From: Nonlabens sp.
GTDB lineage: Bacteria > Bacteroidota > Bacteroidia > Flavobacteriales > Flavobacteriaceae
Direction: 5' to 3'
Length of the DNA stretch: 6,283 nucleotides
NCBI GenBank assembly: GCA_030731685.1
Contig: JANQTO010000115.1
Location: 1 to 6,283, forward strand
Made by a program: the position numbers and the translations under genes
In this document: in pieces, positions 1 through 6,283 of the stretch
Numbering within the stretch: position 1 is the stretch's first letter
Layout: the number at the start of each line of letters is the position of its first letter
Notes under the pieces: generated by a model
Databases searched by the model: none
The model's input: the letters and a program-made list of their open reading frames with translations, nothing else
Told to the model about the DNA's origin: nothing

Positions 1-504
1 AACCACTGGCCATCACGTAGCGGTGGTGAGCAAAAAAGCCGACCGCTTAGAGTAGCAGCTGCGGCTCTGAACAAAAAAATCATAGATTCATTACACGTAG
101 AAAACGCCATGGCAAAAATCATGACGATGGGCGACCTTAATGATGACCCAACAAATGAAAGCGTGCTCGTTACCCTAGGTGCACAGCGCGACCGTGAAAC
201 CGTAAGACCACAAATGATTTACAACCCATATATCCAAATGCTTAAAGATGGTTTGAACACGCTGGCATATCGTGATGCGGGAAATATATTTGACCAAATC
301 ATGTTTACCTACCCGTTATTGCATGAGGCAAAACAGGACGGCTATCAGTACTGGCAAGCACACATTTACAACCCGAGTTTCATGACAAATAAAGAAGGTA
401 GGTACAAAGGCTACCCATTACGCAGCTGGGACAACGGTAATTTTACTGGCGGTTACAGTGACCACTTTCCAGTGTATGTATATTTAGTGAAGGAAATAGA
501 ATAA
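1..504 (+). CDS. Endonuclease/exonuclease/phosphatase (EEP) family protein, C-terminal part (5' end outside window)
   Basis: The reading frame is open from the first base to the TAA at 502-504, giving 167 residues with no start in view. The visible part carries the later motifs of the EEP (DNase I-like) metal-dependent phosphoesterase fold. These are NHWPSR at residues 1-6, GDLNDDP at 43-49 (catalytic Asp and Asn) and GGYSDHFPVY near 151-159 (the SDH motif with the catalytic His155). The internal ATG at 109 lies after the NHWPS motif, so it is not the true start; a protein begun there would lack a conserved catalytic-core strand. Family members cleave phosphodiester or phosphomonoester bonds in nucleic acids, lipids or small molecules. 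The substrate cannot be told from this fragment, and any secretion signal would lie off the left edge. A strong hairpin follows 21 bp after the stop. Family assignment is firm; the specific function is unknown. Confidence 0.88.
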   Translation, partial: NHWPSRSGGEQKSRPLRVAAAALNKKIIDSLHVENAMAKIMTMGDLNDDPTNESVLVTLGAQRDRETVRPQMIYNPYIQMLKDGLNTLAYRDAGNIFDQIMFTYPLLHEAKQDGYQYWQAHIYNPSFMTNKEGRYKGYPLRSWDNGNFTGGYSDHFPVYVYLVKEIE

Positions 505-525
505 GCAAGTCGTTTAAACTTTATC

Positions 526-558
526 AAAACGCCCATCAGATTCTGTTGGGCGTTTTTT
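526..558. terminator. Rho-independent terminator, probably bidirectional, between convergent genes
   Basis: A perfect 10-bp stem pairs AAAACGCCCA (526-535) with TGGGCGTTTT (547-556). Inside it, after a T-T mismatch, CAG (537-539) pairs with CTG (543-545) around an ATT loop. A run of six T (553-558) follows on the plus strand. The complementary A run at 526-529 gives four T after the stem on the minus strand. It starts 21 bp after the EEP stop and lies directly beyond the yraN stop at 560, so one hairpin can serve both convergent transcripts. It looks stronger in the plus direction. Confidence 0.87.
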
Positions 559-559
559 G

Positions 560-922
560 TTAAAAATGATAAAAAGCATCTTCTATATGCTCGATTTTTG
601 TGCCTGCTTTATTTTTAATAACGCCTATAAAGTCAAAACGTACTTCAATATCGTTATCTCCGTAATCTTCGGTAAACTTATGTGCGGTATCGACCAACCG
701 CTTGCGTTGTGCGGGTTTTAAAAATTCTTGCGGGTCGCCAAAGTCTGGTGTAGAGCGCGTTTTTACTTCTACAATCACTAGTGTGTTTGCCTTGCGAGCA
801 ATAATATCTATTTCTCCTTTTAAATACGTGTAATTACGGGTGATAATGTCGTAGCCGTGTTTCATGAGATGCAGCACGGCAAGTTCCTCACCTTCGTTGC
901 CTAGGTCGTTGTGTGTTGCCAT
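560..922 (-). CDS. yraN: YraN family protein (UPF0102), predicted PD-(D/E)XK nuclease-like
   Basis: This 120-residue protein has the usual length and motifs of the YraN/UPF0102 family. An N-terminal helix region (GNEGEELAVLHLMKHGY, about 8-24) is followed by GEIDIIA (36-42) and VEVKTR (51-56). Together these give the Asp39, Glu52 and Lys54 pattern of the restriction-endonuclease-like PD-(D/E)XK fold. RFDFIGV (95-101) is the conserved late strand. The family is widespread and poorly characterised; nuclease or DNA-processing activity is inferred from fold, not seen here. The ATG at 922 shares its A with the last base of the ldcA stop codon (TAATG), with no clear Shine-Dalgarno sequence, which suggests expression by translational coupling from ldcA. 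It ends next to the shared terminator at 526-558. The family call is secure and the cellular role is not known. Confidence 0.95.
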   Translation of the reverse strand: MATHNDLGNEGEELAVLHLMKHGYDIITRNYTYLKGEIDIIARKANTLVIVEVKTRSTPDFGDPQEFLKPAQRKRLVDTAHKFTEDYGDNDIEVRFDFIGVIKNKAGTKIEHIEDAFYHF

Positions 923-1839
923 TATTGGGTGCAGGTTATGGAGTTCATGTCTATGGTAATGTGCATTTCCTTACCTAGTATAATAGCATGATTATTAGGT
1001 ATGTGCCCGGCTGGAAAATCAAAAATAACGGGATAGTCATAACTAGAAGTGATGTCAGTAAGAATCTCTTGCGGAGTTTTACCAAAAGGAATGTCGTGGT
1101 CACGCATCGCCGTCATGCCGCCAACGAGCAAAGCTTTGAGTCCGCTCAATTTTCCTGCGCGCTTGAGTGCATAGAGCATGCGTTCTATGTGATAGAGGTA
1201 TTCGTCTATATCTTCTATGAATAAAATATGACCATCAAATTCTGGTAAGGTATCTGAACCCAACAAACTATACAGTATGGACAGATTGCCACCTATCACT
1301 GTCGCTGTGATTTGCTGCTCGGGTAGTTGCTGCTCGTTTTTAACAACTACTTGTAGTGTTTTTCCAGTAAGTGCGTTATGTAATGAGTCTAAAACTTCCA
1401 CAGATTTTGAAGCTAATTCTAAAGGCATAAACGTGTGTACGGTTTGCAATCCATGTTTTTGCAGCGCCGTATGCAAAACGGTTACATCGCTGTATCCTAT
1501 GATTAGAGGATGCTCAAACGCGGTATTTTCAAAAGTCGTTTGTAACTGCAATAACACTTCATCGATTATTTGCACCGTGCCGTAACCACCACGTGCAATC
1601 CAAATAGCTTTTACTCTTGGATTTGTGTATGCTTTGATAAAATCGGCAACACGTTCTTGAATCGTGCCGCCTAACTGGTTATCTACCTTATCGATGGTAT
1701 CACCTAATGTTACTGCAAAACCCCAAGATTGCAGTAGTTCAACCGCTGGTAATAGCTGTTCCTTTTGAGCAGACCGCGCAGTACATAAAATGGTTATGAA
1801 GTCGCCTTTTTTTAGATAAGATGCTGGTTTGTAGTTCAC
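922..1839 (-). CDS. ldcA: LD-carboxypeptidase (peptidase family S66), muropeptide recycling
   Basis: This 305-residue protein matches LD-carboxypeptidase A, which removes the terminal D-alanine from tetrapeptides of recycled murein in the cytoplasm. The S66 Ser-Glu-His triad is readable: Ser117 in IIGYSDVT, Glu209 in LFIEDIDEYLYHIERM and His279 in FPAGHIPNN. The spacing agrees closely with the E. coli enzyme (Ser106, Glu200, His270). The ARGGYG motif (82-87) of the N-terminal domain is also present. No signal peptide is seen, as expected for the cytoplasmic enzyme. The start is GTG at 1839 (CAC on the plus strand). Upstream the frame stays open to a stop at 1890-1888 but has no ATG, GTG or TTG, so GTG is the only ordinary choice, and the N-terminus (YLKKGDFITIL) fits the family. 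It is the first gene of a two-gene unit with yraN and is divergent from the DUF1800 gene. Confidence 0.95.
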   Translation of the reverse strand: MNYKPASYLKKGDFITILCTARSAQKEQLLPAVELLQSWGFAVTLGDTIDKVDNQLGGTIQERVADFIKAYTNPRVKAIWIARGGYGTVQIIDEVLLQLQTTFENTAFEHPLIIGYSDVTVLHTALQKHGLQTVHTFMPLELASKSVEVLDSLHNALTGKTLQVVVKNEQQLPEQQITATVIGGNLSILYSLLGSDTLPEFDGHILFIEDIDEYLYHIERMLYALKRAGKLSGLKALLVGGMTAMRDHDIPFGKTPQEILTDITSSYDYPVIFDFPAGHIPNNHAIILGKEMHITIDMNSITCTQ

Positions 1840-1950
1840 TAAATGAAGTGTGAAGAGTGTTAAAATGTAGAATTTGACAATAAAAAGTTAAAGATAACAG
1901 TTTTAAACAGTAGATTTATATTCCCTTAAAAATTGCGTCTTATGGTCGTT
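1840..1950. promoter_or_regulatory. Divergent intergenic region between ldcA and the DUF1800-DUF1501 operon
   Basis: These AT-rich 111 bp must hold the promoters of both divergent units unless one is transcribed from further away. On the plus strand TAGATTTA (1911-1918) differs from the Bacteroidota -7 box TAnnTTTG only in its last base, with TTA (1888-1890) 20 bp before it as a weak -33 element. On the minus strand TACATTTT (1869-1862) is a similar one-mismatch box but has no -33 TTG at a suitable distance. No convincing operator palindrome is present. The individual boxes are tentative; that the region is regulatory follows from the gene layout. Confidence 0.4.
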
Positions 1951-3393
1951 ATGAATTCTTGCAACACAGCAACGCTGGCACCTTACGTGCCTACTGCTGC
2001 AAAACCATGGAACTTAGAGCGTTCTAGGCACGTGATGCGCAGGCTAGGTTATGGACTGGATATTGTTCAAGAAACTGCTGCGCTTGCTCAAAGTCCAACC
2101 GTTTTTGTAGAGAATATTTTCAACGATTCCATCAATTATATGAACACGCCAGCGCCATCTTGGGCAAATATGGCTCGTAATAGTTATGCTAATTTCAATA
2201 CAGAACGTTTCCCGCAAATACTTGCTTGGACAGTACAAAGTTATACGGACGCACTTGATTTAAAGCTTAAATCCAAAATGACCTTATTTTGGCACAATCA
2301 TTTTGTGACAAGAGTTCAGGATTATGATGCACCGAGCTGGCAATACCAATATTATAATCTATTGCAAACGCATGCATTGGGCAATTTTAAAACACTAACC
2401 AAAGAAATGGGTAAAAACAGCGCCATGCTAGTTTTTCTCAATGGTTACCAAAATAGACGCAACAACCCAAACGAAAATTATGCTCGGGAACTCTTTGAGC
2501 TCTTTACACTTGGAGAAAATAATAACTACACACAAACCGATATCACTGAAGCGGCAAGAGCACTTACGGGCTACAATACTGCAACCGATGTGGGCGCCCC
2601 CATAACGTTCAATACGGGAACTTTTGATAATAATCCAAAAACTATTTTTGGCGTTACAGCAAACTATGACCATGATTCTCTGATAGACCATCTTTTTGCC
2701 GTGCGAGCTACCGAGATTTCAGATTTTGTCGTTAAGAAAATTTATAGAGCTTTTGTGAGTCCAGAGTTGCCGGCACAACCCATTATTGACACACTCGCTG
2801 CAACTTTTAGAACTACAAATTGGGAAATTGCACCTGTATTAAGGCAACTCTTCAAAAGCGAACACTTCTTTGATGATGCAGCTATAGGCAGCTGTATCAA
2901 AGACCCTATGGAATGCATGCTCACATTTATAAAAGAAGCTGGTTTCCCTATTACAGATGCACAACTGCAAATCATCCATTATTTCTGTGCTAATCTAGGG
3001 CAGGAATATTATAACCCTATAGATGTTGCTGGCTGGCAAGGAGACCGTGCTTGGATAAACAGCAGTACCATCACAGGTCGCTGGCAAGGACTGGAATATA
3101 TCATGTGGACTACTTGGAACCTTGACCAGGAACTCTTTAGAAGCATAGCATTAGACTCGTCTACATCTACAAATGATGTGGGCATTATCGCTCGTGATAT
3201 TGTGGACAGGTTCGTTCCTAAATCCCTGCACACAACGACAGACTATGCACTGGCAACACAAGTATTTAAAGGTGATGTTCCACAAAATTATTTTGATACA
3301 AACCAGTGGAACCTACAATGGAACTCTGTTCCTTACCAGGTAGTGCTATTGTTACAGCACATTTTTAGAATGCCCGAATTCCAACTTAAATAA
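1951..3393 (+). CDS. DUF1800 family protein, partner of the downstream DUF1501 protein
   Basis: From the ATG at 1951 this is a 480-residue protein with the conserved blocks of DUF1800 (PF08811). These are FWHNHF (113-118), a LGNFKTLTKEMGKNSAMLVFLNG-like helix region (143-165), PNENYARELFELFTLG (173-188), TEAARALTGY (199-208), KTIFG (230-234) and the late DVAGWQGDRAWINSS block (358-372). The biochemical role of the family is unknown; it is repeatedly found beside DUF1501 genes. No signal peptide or membrane segment is visible. In-frame alternatives are ATG 1942 and TTG 1933; an in-frame TAA at 1927-1929 rules out a longer N-terminus. I favour 1951 because the added residues are short and MNSCNTATLAPY looks like a natural family N-terminus, but 1942 is possible. 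It heads an operon with the DUF1501 gene, which starts 7 bp after its stop. No Shine-Dalgarno sequence is seen. Confidence 0.93.
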   Translation: MNSCNTATLAPYVPTAAKPWNLERSRHVMRRLGYGLDIVQETAALAQSPTVFVENIFNDSINYMNTPAPSWANMARNSYANFNTERFPQILAWTVQSYTDALDLKLKSKMTLFWHNHFVTRVQDYDAPSWQYQYYNLLQTHALGNFKTLTKEMGKNSAMLVFLNGYQNRRNNPNENYARELFELFTLGENNNYTQTDITEAARALTGYNTATDVGAPITFNTGTFDNNPKTIFGVTANYDHDSLIDHLFAVRATEISDFVVKKIYRAFVSPELPAQPIIDTLAATFRTTNWEIAPVLRQLFKSEHFFDDAAIGSCIKDPMECMLTFIKEAGFPITDAQLQIIHYFCANLGQEYYNPIDVAGWQGDRAWINSSTITGRWQGLEYIMWTTWNLDQELFRSIALDSSTSTNDVGIIARDIVDRFVPKSLHTTTDYALATQVFKGDVPQNYFDTNQWNLQWNSVPYQVVLLLQHIFRMPEFQLK

Positions 3394-3400
3394 CTGCGCC

Positions 3401-5005
3401 ATGTGTGATTCCCATATAAATAATCAAGACCCGACCAGTCACGAGCATCATGAAGAGCATGAGGCATGGAGCCGCAGGACATTCTTACAAGCACTAGGAA
3501 TCGCAGGCGCAGGTAGCTTTGCCCTTGCAGGTTCGCAAATTTCAAGTGCTGCCGTAAGTCCTATAACCGCAGCTCTCGCAGCAAGTACAAACGACAGAGT
3601 ACTTGTTCTCATAAGACTTAAAGGTGGGAACGACGGCTTGAATACTATCGTTCCTATAAACGACCACGCGTTATATGCATCTCGTAGGGCAAGTATCGCA
3701 TTGCCGGTAACCAGCTTGTATAATTTAAGTGCAGACTACGGTTTGCCTAGCTTTATGAGCGCTTTACAATCGCGATGGGGCAACGGCCAGATGAAAGTCG
3801 TTCATGGTGTAGGCTATCAAGGTCAAAACTTATCACATTTTAGATCCAGCGATATATGGGCAACTACTGATGCCGTAAATTTTGAGGAAACAGGCTGGAT
3901 GGGTCGCTTTTTTGAAAATGAGTTTCCTAATTTTATTCTTTCACCGCCTGCTGTGCCGCCGGCGATTCAAATAGGCAGTCTGGGCAACCTAGCATTTGAG
4001 GGCATTCAGACAAACTATGCGTTTTCGGTTGCAGATCCGCAACAGTTGTATAATCTAGCTCAAAATGGCTGGCAGCATGACCCCACAAGTGTACCACCCT
4101 GTACATACGGTGACCAGCTGGGCTTTTTAAGAACTACCACAAATACGACCTTTGCATACGCAGGTGTCATAAACACCGCATATCAAGCAAGTACGACCCA
4201 AGCGAGTTATGGAAATCATAGTATCGCAGACCAGCTTGCCATTGTAGCTAGGCTTATAAAAGGACAGCTAGGAACCAAAGTCTATATGGTAAGCCTTGAC
4301 GGTTTCGACACCCATGCAAATCAGGTAAACACCCATGCTGACCGTATGCAAAAACTTGCAACGACGATAGACGCCTTTTATACAGACCTCGCGGCTTACG
4401 GGAATCAAGATGAGGTTTTGTGCATGACTATTTCAGAATTTGGTCGTAGGGTAGAGGAGAACGGTTCTAATGGAACTGACCATGGAGCGGCGGCGCCCAT
4501 GATGCTTTTTGGTGGAGGTTTGAACGGCAACGGTTTCATAGGAACACATCCCAGCTTGTCCAATCTCGATGCAAATGGTAACATGATATTCTCTACAGAT
4601 TTTAGGGACGTTTACAGCACCGTGATGAAAGACTGGCTGTGCATACCACCAGCAACGGTTGACCAGGCAATGCTCAATGGAAATTATAATTCACTAAATC
4701 TAGGATTTACCTGCACAACCGCTGGAATTGCAGATGCTACTGCTAGCGATTTACAGCACTTTGTGATTAACAGAAATGAAGATGCGATTTTGCATTTTAC
4801 CATGGATGTAGGGCGCAAACTCGATGTGCGCATCTATAATTTTCTGGGGCAGGAACTAGGACAGCTCACAAACGAGTATTACATGCCTGGCGTTCATGAT
4901 ATTGATATCAAAAACGGACTCAAAACACGTCTTGCGGCTGGTCAGTACATTTACCGTATTCAAACGCAAGGACAGCAGTACAGCAGTCAGTTTATGATTA
5001 TGTAA
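3401..5005 (+). CDS. DUF1501 family protein (alkaline-phosphatase superfamily type) with Tat signal and T9SS sorting domain
   Basis: The protein has 534 residues in four visible parts. Residues 1-23 are a His/Glu-rich leader. A twin-arginine signal follows: SRRTFLQ at 24-30, then an Ala/Gly-rich hydrophobic stretch to about 52. The DUF1501 (PF07394) body spans about 65-415 with RLKGGNDGLNTIVP (72-85), VHGVGYQGQNLSHFRSSDIW (134-153), SLDGFDTHANQ (298-308), SEFGRR (345-350), GTDHGAAAPMMLFGG (358-372) and DFRDVYSTVMKDWL (400-413). Asp303, His305, Asp360 and His361 resemble metal ligands of the alkaline phosphatase/sulfatase fold. Residues about 450-534 resemble a type A T9SS sorting domain, with a YNFLGQEL strand and a LAAGQYIYRIQTQG strand near the end. 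Expected path: folded in the cytoplasm, Tat export, then T9SS to the surface. ATG 3401 is the only ATG before the signal. It ends in tandem stops TAA TAG. Substrate unknown. Confidence 0.93.
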   Translation: MCDSHINNQDPTSHEHHEEHEAWSRRTFLQALGIAGAGSFALAGSQISSAAVSPITAALAASTNDRVLVLIRLKGGNDGLNTIVPINDHALYASRRASIALPVTSLYNLSADYGLPSFMSALQSRWGNGQMKVVHGVGYQGQNLSHFRSSDIWATTDAVNFEETGWMGRFFENEFPNFILSPPAVPPAIQIGSLGNLAFEGIQTNYAFSVADPQQLYNLAQNGWQHDPTSVPPCTYGDQLGFLRTTTNTTFAYAGVINTAYQASTTQASYGNHSIADQLAIVARLIKGQLGTKVYMVSLDGFDTHANQVNTHADRMQKLATTIDAFYTDLAAYGNQDEVLCMTISEFGRRVEENGSNGTDHGAAAPMMLFGGGLNGNGFIGTHPSLSNLDANGNMIFSTDFRDVYSTVMKDWLCIPPATVDQAMLNGNYNSLNLGFTCTTAGIADATASDLQHFVINRNEDAILHFTMDVGRKLDVRIYNFLGQELGQLTNEYYMPGVHDIDIKNGLKTRLAAGQYIYRIQTQGQQYSSQFMIM

Positions 5006-5020
5006 TAGGGTTGTGGTTAT

Positions 5021-5040
5021 TTCGCTTTCGCGAAAGCGAA
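5021..5040. repeat. 20-bp perfect palindrome, possible intergenic repeat or hairpin
   Basis: TTCGCTTTCGCGAAAGCGAA equals its own reverse complement over all 20 bases, with a core of CGCTTTCGCGAAAGCG. It lies 15 bp after the DUF1501 stop and about 96 bp before metG. As RNA it can form an 8-bp stem with a CGCG loop. What follows (CTCTTTAAAA) is only weakly T-rich, so it is a poor classical terminator, though it may still end or stabilise the operon mRNA. From memory, similar GCTTTCGCGAAAGC palindromes occur often between genes in some flavobacteria, which would make it a dispersed repeat; only one copy is in this window, so this is not shown here. Confidence 0.7.
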
Positions 5041-5090
5041 CTCTTTAAAATCAAATAGATTAGTTCAAAACCCCATTAAAATACTAGCAT

Positions 5091-5117
5091 TTCTAGGCCT
5101 AATAAATCGTAAATTTG
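5091..5117 (+). promoter_or_regulatory. Probable Bacteroidota-type promoter of metG
   Basis: TAAATTTG at 5110-5117 is a perfect match to the Bacteroidota -7 element TAnnTTTG. The -33 element is weak: TTC at 5091-5093, 16 bp upstream, is the nearest candidate. Transcription would start near 5122-5125, leaving a leader of only about 12-15 bases before the ATG at 5137. That short leader has an A-rich stretch (TTAAAAAATA) instead of a Shine-Dalgarno sequence, as is common in this phylum. An 8-bp palindrome TAGGCCTA (5094-5101) overlaps the spacer; its significance is doubtful. Confidence 0.55.
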
Positions 5118-5136
5118 CGACTCTTAAAAAATACCC

Positions 5137-6283
5137 ATGAGTACGCAAGAACGCTATACCATTACCGCAGCATTACCTTACACAAACGGCCCAGTGCACA
5201 TAGGCCACCTGGCTGGTGTGTATGTTCCTGCAGACATTTTTGCGCGTTACCAGCGCATGCGGGGCAGCGATGTTGCTTTTATTTGTGGTAGTGACGAGCA
5301 TGGTGTCCCGATTACCATTAAGGCTGCAAAAGAAGGGATTACACCGCAAGAACTTGTGGATAGATACCACAAAATCATAGGCGATTCTTTTAAGGATTTT
5401 GGTATTTCTTTTGACCATTATGGCCGTACAAGTTCCCAAACACATCACGAAACGGCGAGTGCATTTTTTACTAAATTATATAACGACGGTAAGTTTATAG
5501 AACAAGTAACCGAGCAATTATATGACCCAGCAGCCGACCAGTTTCTGGCAGACCGTTTTGTGGTAGGTACCTGCCCTAAATGCGGTAATACAGAATCTTA
5601 CGGCGACCAGTGCGAGAAATGTGGAACCTCACACAACGCAACTGACCTTATAGAACCACGCAGCGCGATTACAGGTAACAAGCCTGAGCTCAAAGAAACA
5701 AAGCACTGGTTTTTACCCTTAGATGAGTACAGCGATTGGCTAAACGAGTGGATTGTTGTAGGTCATGCAAACGACTGGAAAAATAATGTTGTAGGCCAAG
5801 TAAAAAGCTGGATTACAGACGGTTTACATCCGCGAGCGGTGACGCGTGACCTGGATTGGGGAATTCCTGTTCCTGTGGAAGGAGCTGACGGTAAAGTACT
5901 TTACGTTTGGTTTGATGCACCTATTGGCTATATCAGCGCGACCAAAGAATGGGCTGCTCGTGAAGGTAAAAAATGGGAAGATTACTGGAAAAACGACAGT
6001 ACAAAACTGCTGCATTTCATAGGAAAAGACAATATTGTTTTTCACTGTATTATTTTTCCTGCGATGTTAAAAGCTCATGGCGATTACATTATGCCGTATA
6101 ATGTACCTGCAAACGAGTTCTTGAATCTGGAAGATGATAAAATATCCACTTCTAGAAACTGGGCGGTTTGGCTACATGAATATCTGCAAGATTTTCCGGA
6201 GCAGCAAGACGTTTTGCGTTATGTTTTAACCGCAAACGCTCCAGAGACTAAGGACAATAACTTCACTTGGAAAGACTTTCAGG
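5137..6283 (+). CDS. metG: Methionyl-tRNA synthetase, N-terminal 382 residues (3' end outside window)
   Basis: MetG charges tRNA-Met, including the initiator, with methionine in the cytoplasm. The frame opens at ATG 5137 and runs off the right edge with no stop. Visible hallmarks of the class I enzyme are: [13 protein letters not shown] (15-27) with the HIGH signature at 21-24; CGSDEHG (50-56); a zinc-binding knuckle with Cys146, Cys149, Cys159 and Cys162 (CPKC and CEKC); DLDWGIPVP (238-246); [10 protein letters not shown] (256-265); [11 protein letters not shown] (293-303); and KISTS (335-339) in place of the KMSKS loop. The four-Cys knuckle places it in the longer MetG type. The start sits 16 residues before the first motif block, as in homologues. 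A promoter-like box precedes it, so it appears to be transcribed separately from the DUF1501 operon. The C-terminal anticodon-binding part and any EMAP-like domain lie beyond the window. Confidence 0.97.
   Translation, partial: MSTQERYTITAALPYTNGPVHIGHLAGVYVPADIFARYQRMRGSDVAFICGSDEHGVPITIKAAKEGITPQELVDRYHKIIGDSFKDFGISFDHYGRTSSQTHHETASAFFTKLYNDGKFIEQVTEQLYDPAADQFLADRFVVGTCPKCGNTESYGDQCEKCGTSHNATDLIEPRSAITGNKPELKETKHWFLPLDEYSDWLNEWIVVGHANDWKNNVVGQVKSWITDGLHPRAVTRDLDWGIPVPVEGADGKVLYVWFDAPIGYISATKEWAAREGKKWEDYWKNDSTKLLHFIGKDNIVFHCIIFPAMLKAHGDYIMPYNVPANEFLNLEDDKISTSRNWAVWLHEYLQDFPEQQDVLRYVLTANAPETKDNNFTWKDFQ

Noticed and set aside
109..504. A separate 131-residue gene starting at ATG 109
   Set aside because: The frame is open to base 1 and the upstream codons encode the conserved NHWPSR block of the same EEP domain, so ATG 109 is internal.
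988..1585. Plus-strand open frames opposite ldcA
   Set aside because: They are antisense shadows of a strongly conserved gene, with Cys-rich unpatterned translations and no recognisable domain.
1874..1879. TTGACA as a sigma-70 type -35 box
   Set aside because: No TATAAT-like box lies 16-18 bp downstream, and Bacteroidota promoters do not use this element.
1933..1962. Short lipoprotein signal in the DUF1800 N-terminus (MRLMVVMNSC if the TTG at 1933 is used)
   Set aside because: The hydrophobic stretch is only about five residues and MNSC is a poor lipobox, so export by this route is not credible.
2044..3545. Minus-strand open frames opposite the DUF1800 and early DUF1501 genes
   Set aside because: They overlap conserved coding sequence, have no family motifs, and no promoter or start context supports them.
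5094..5101. TAGGCCTA palindrome as an operator for metG
   Set aside because: An 8-bp palindrome is too short and single to call; it is noted only within the promoter entry.
5173..6045. Minus-strand open frames opposite metG
   Set aside because: metG is unmistakable on the plus strand; these are shadow frames.

Overview
The window looks like chromosomal DNA of a Bacteroidota member, most likely a flavobacterium. Four things support this: a C-terminal type IX secretion (T9SS, Por-type) sorting domain on one protein; a perfect TAnnTTTG box, the -7 element of Bacteroidota promoters, ahead of metG; the lack of clear Shine-Dalgarno sequences before the genes; and a moderately AT-rich composition. 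Genus cannot be fixed from the sequence alone.

Layout. Positions 1-504 (+) hold the C-terminal part of an endonuclease/exonuclease/phosphatase (EEP) family protein whose start lies outside the window. A strong hairpin at 526-558 ends it and probably also ends the convergent minus-strand pair. That pair is ldcA-like (1839 to 922, muropeptide LD-carboxypeptidase, S66) followed by a yraN-family gene (922 to 560). Stop and start share one base (TAATG), so the two genes are probably translationally coupled. A 111-bp divergent intergenic region separates ldcA from a plus-strand two-gene operon: a DUF1800 protein (1951-3393) and, 7 bp later, a DUF1501 protein (3401-5005). After a 20-bp perfect palindrome and a short promoter region comes the first 382 codons of metG (methionyl-tRNA synthetase), which runs off the right edge.

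How the genes work together. The EEP gene, ldcA/yraN and metG look like independent units. The DUF1800-DUF1501 pair is the least understood part. The DUF1501 protein has an alkaline-phosphatase-superfamily type fold with conserved Asp/His motifs, a twin-arginine (Tat) signal behind a His/Glu-rich leader, and a T9SS sorting domain, so it should be folded in the cytoplasm, exported by Tat and then carried to the cell surface. The DUF1800 partner has no visible signal peptide, and an in-frame stop just upstream rules out a longer N-terminus. This suggests a cytoplasmic maturation or chaperone role, or export together with its partner. No mobile element, CRISPR array, tRNA or rRNA was seen. The window is otherwise ordinary core-genome sequence.
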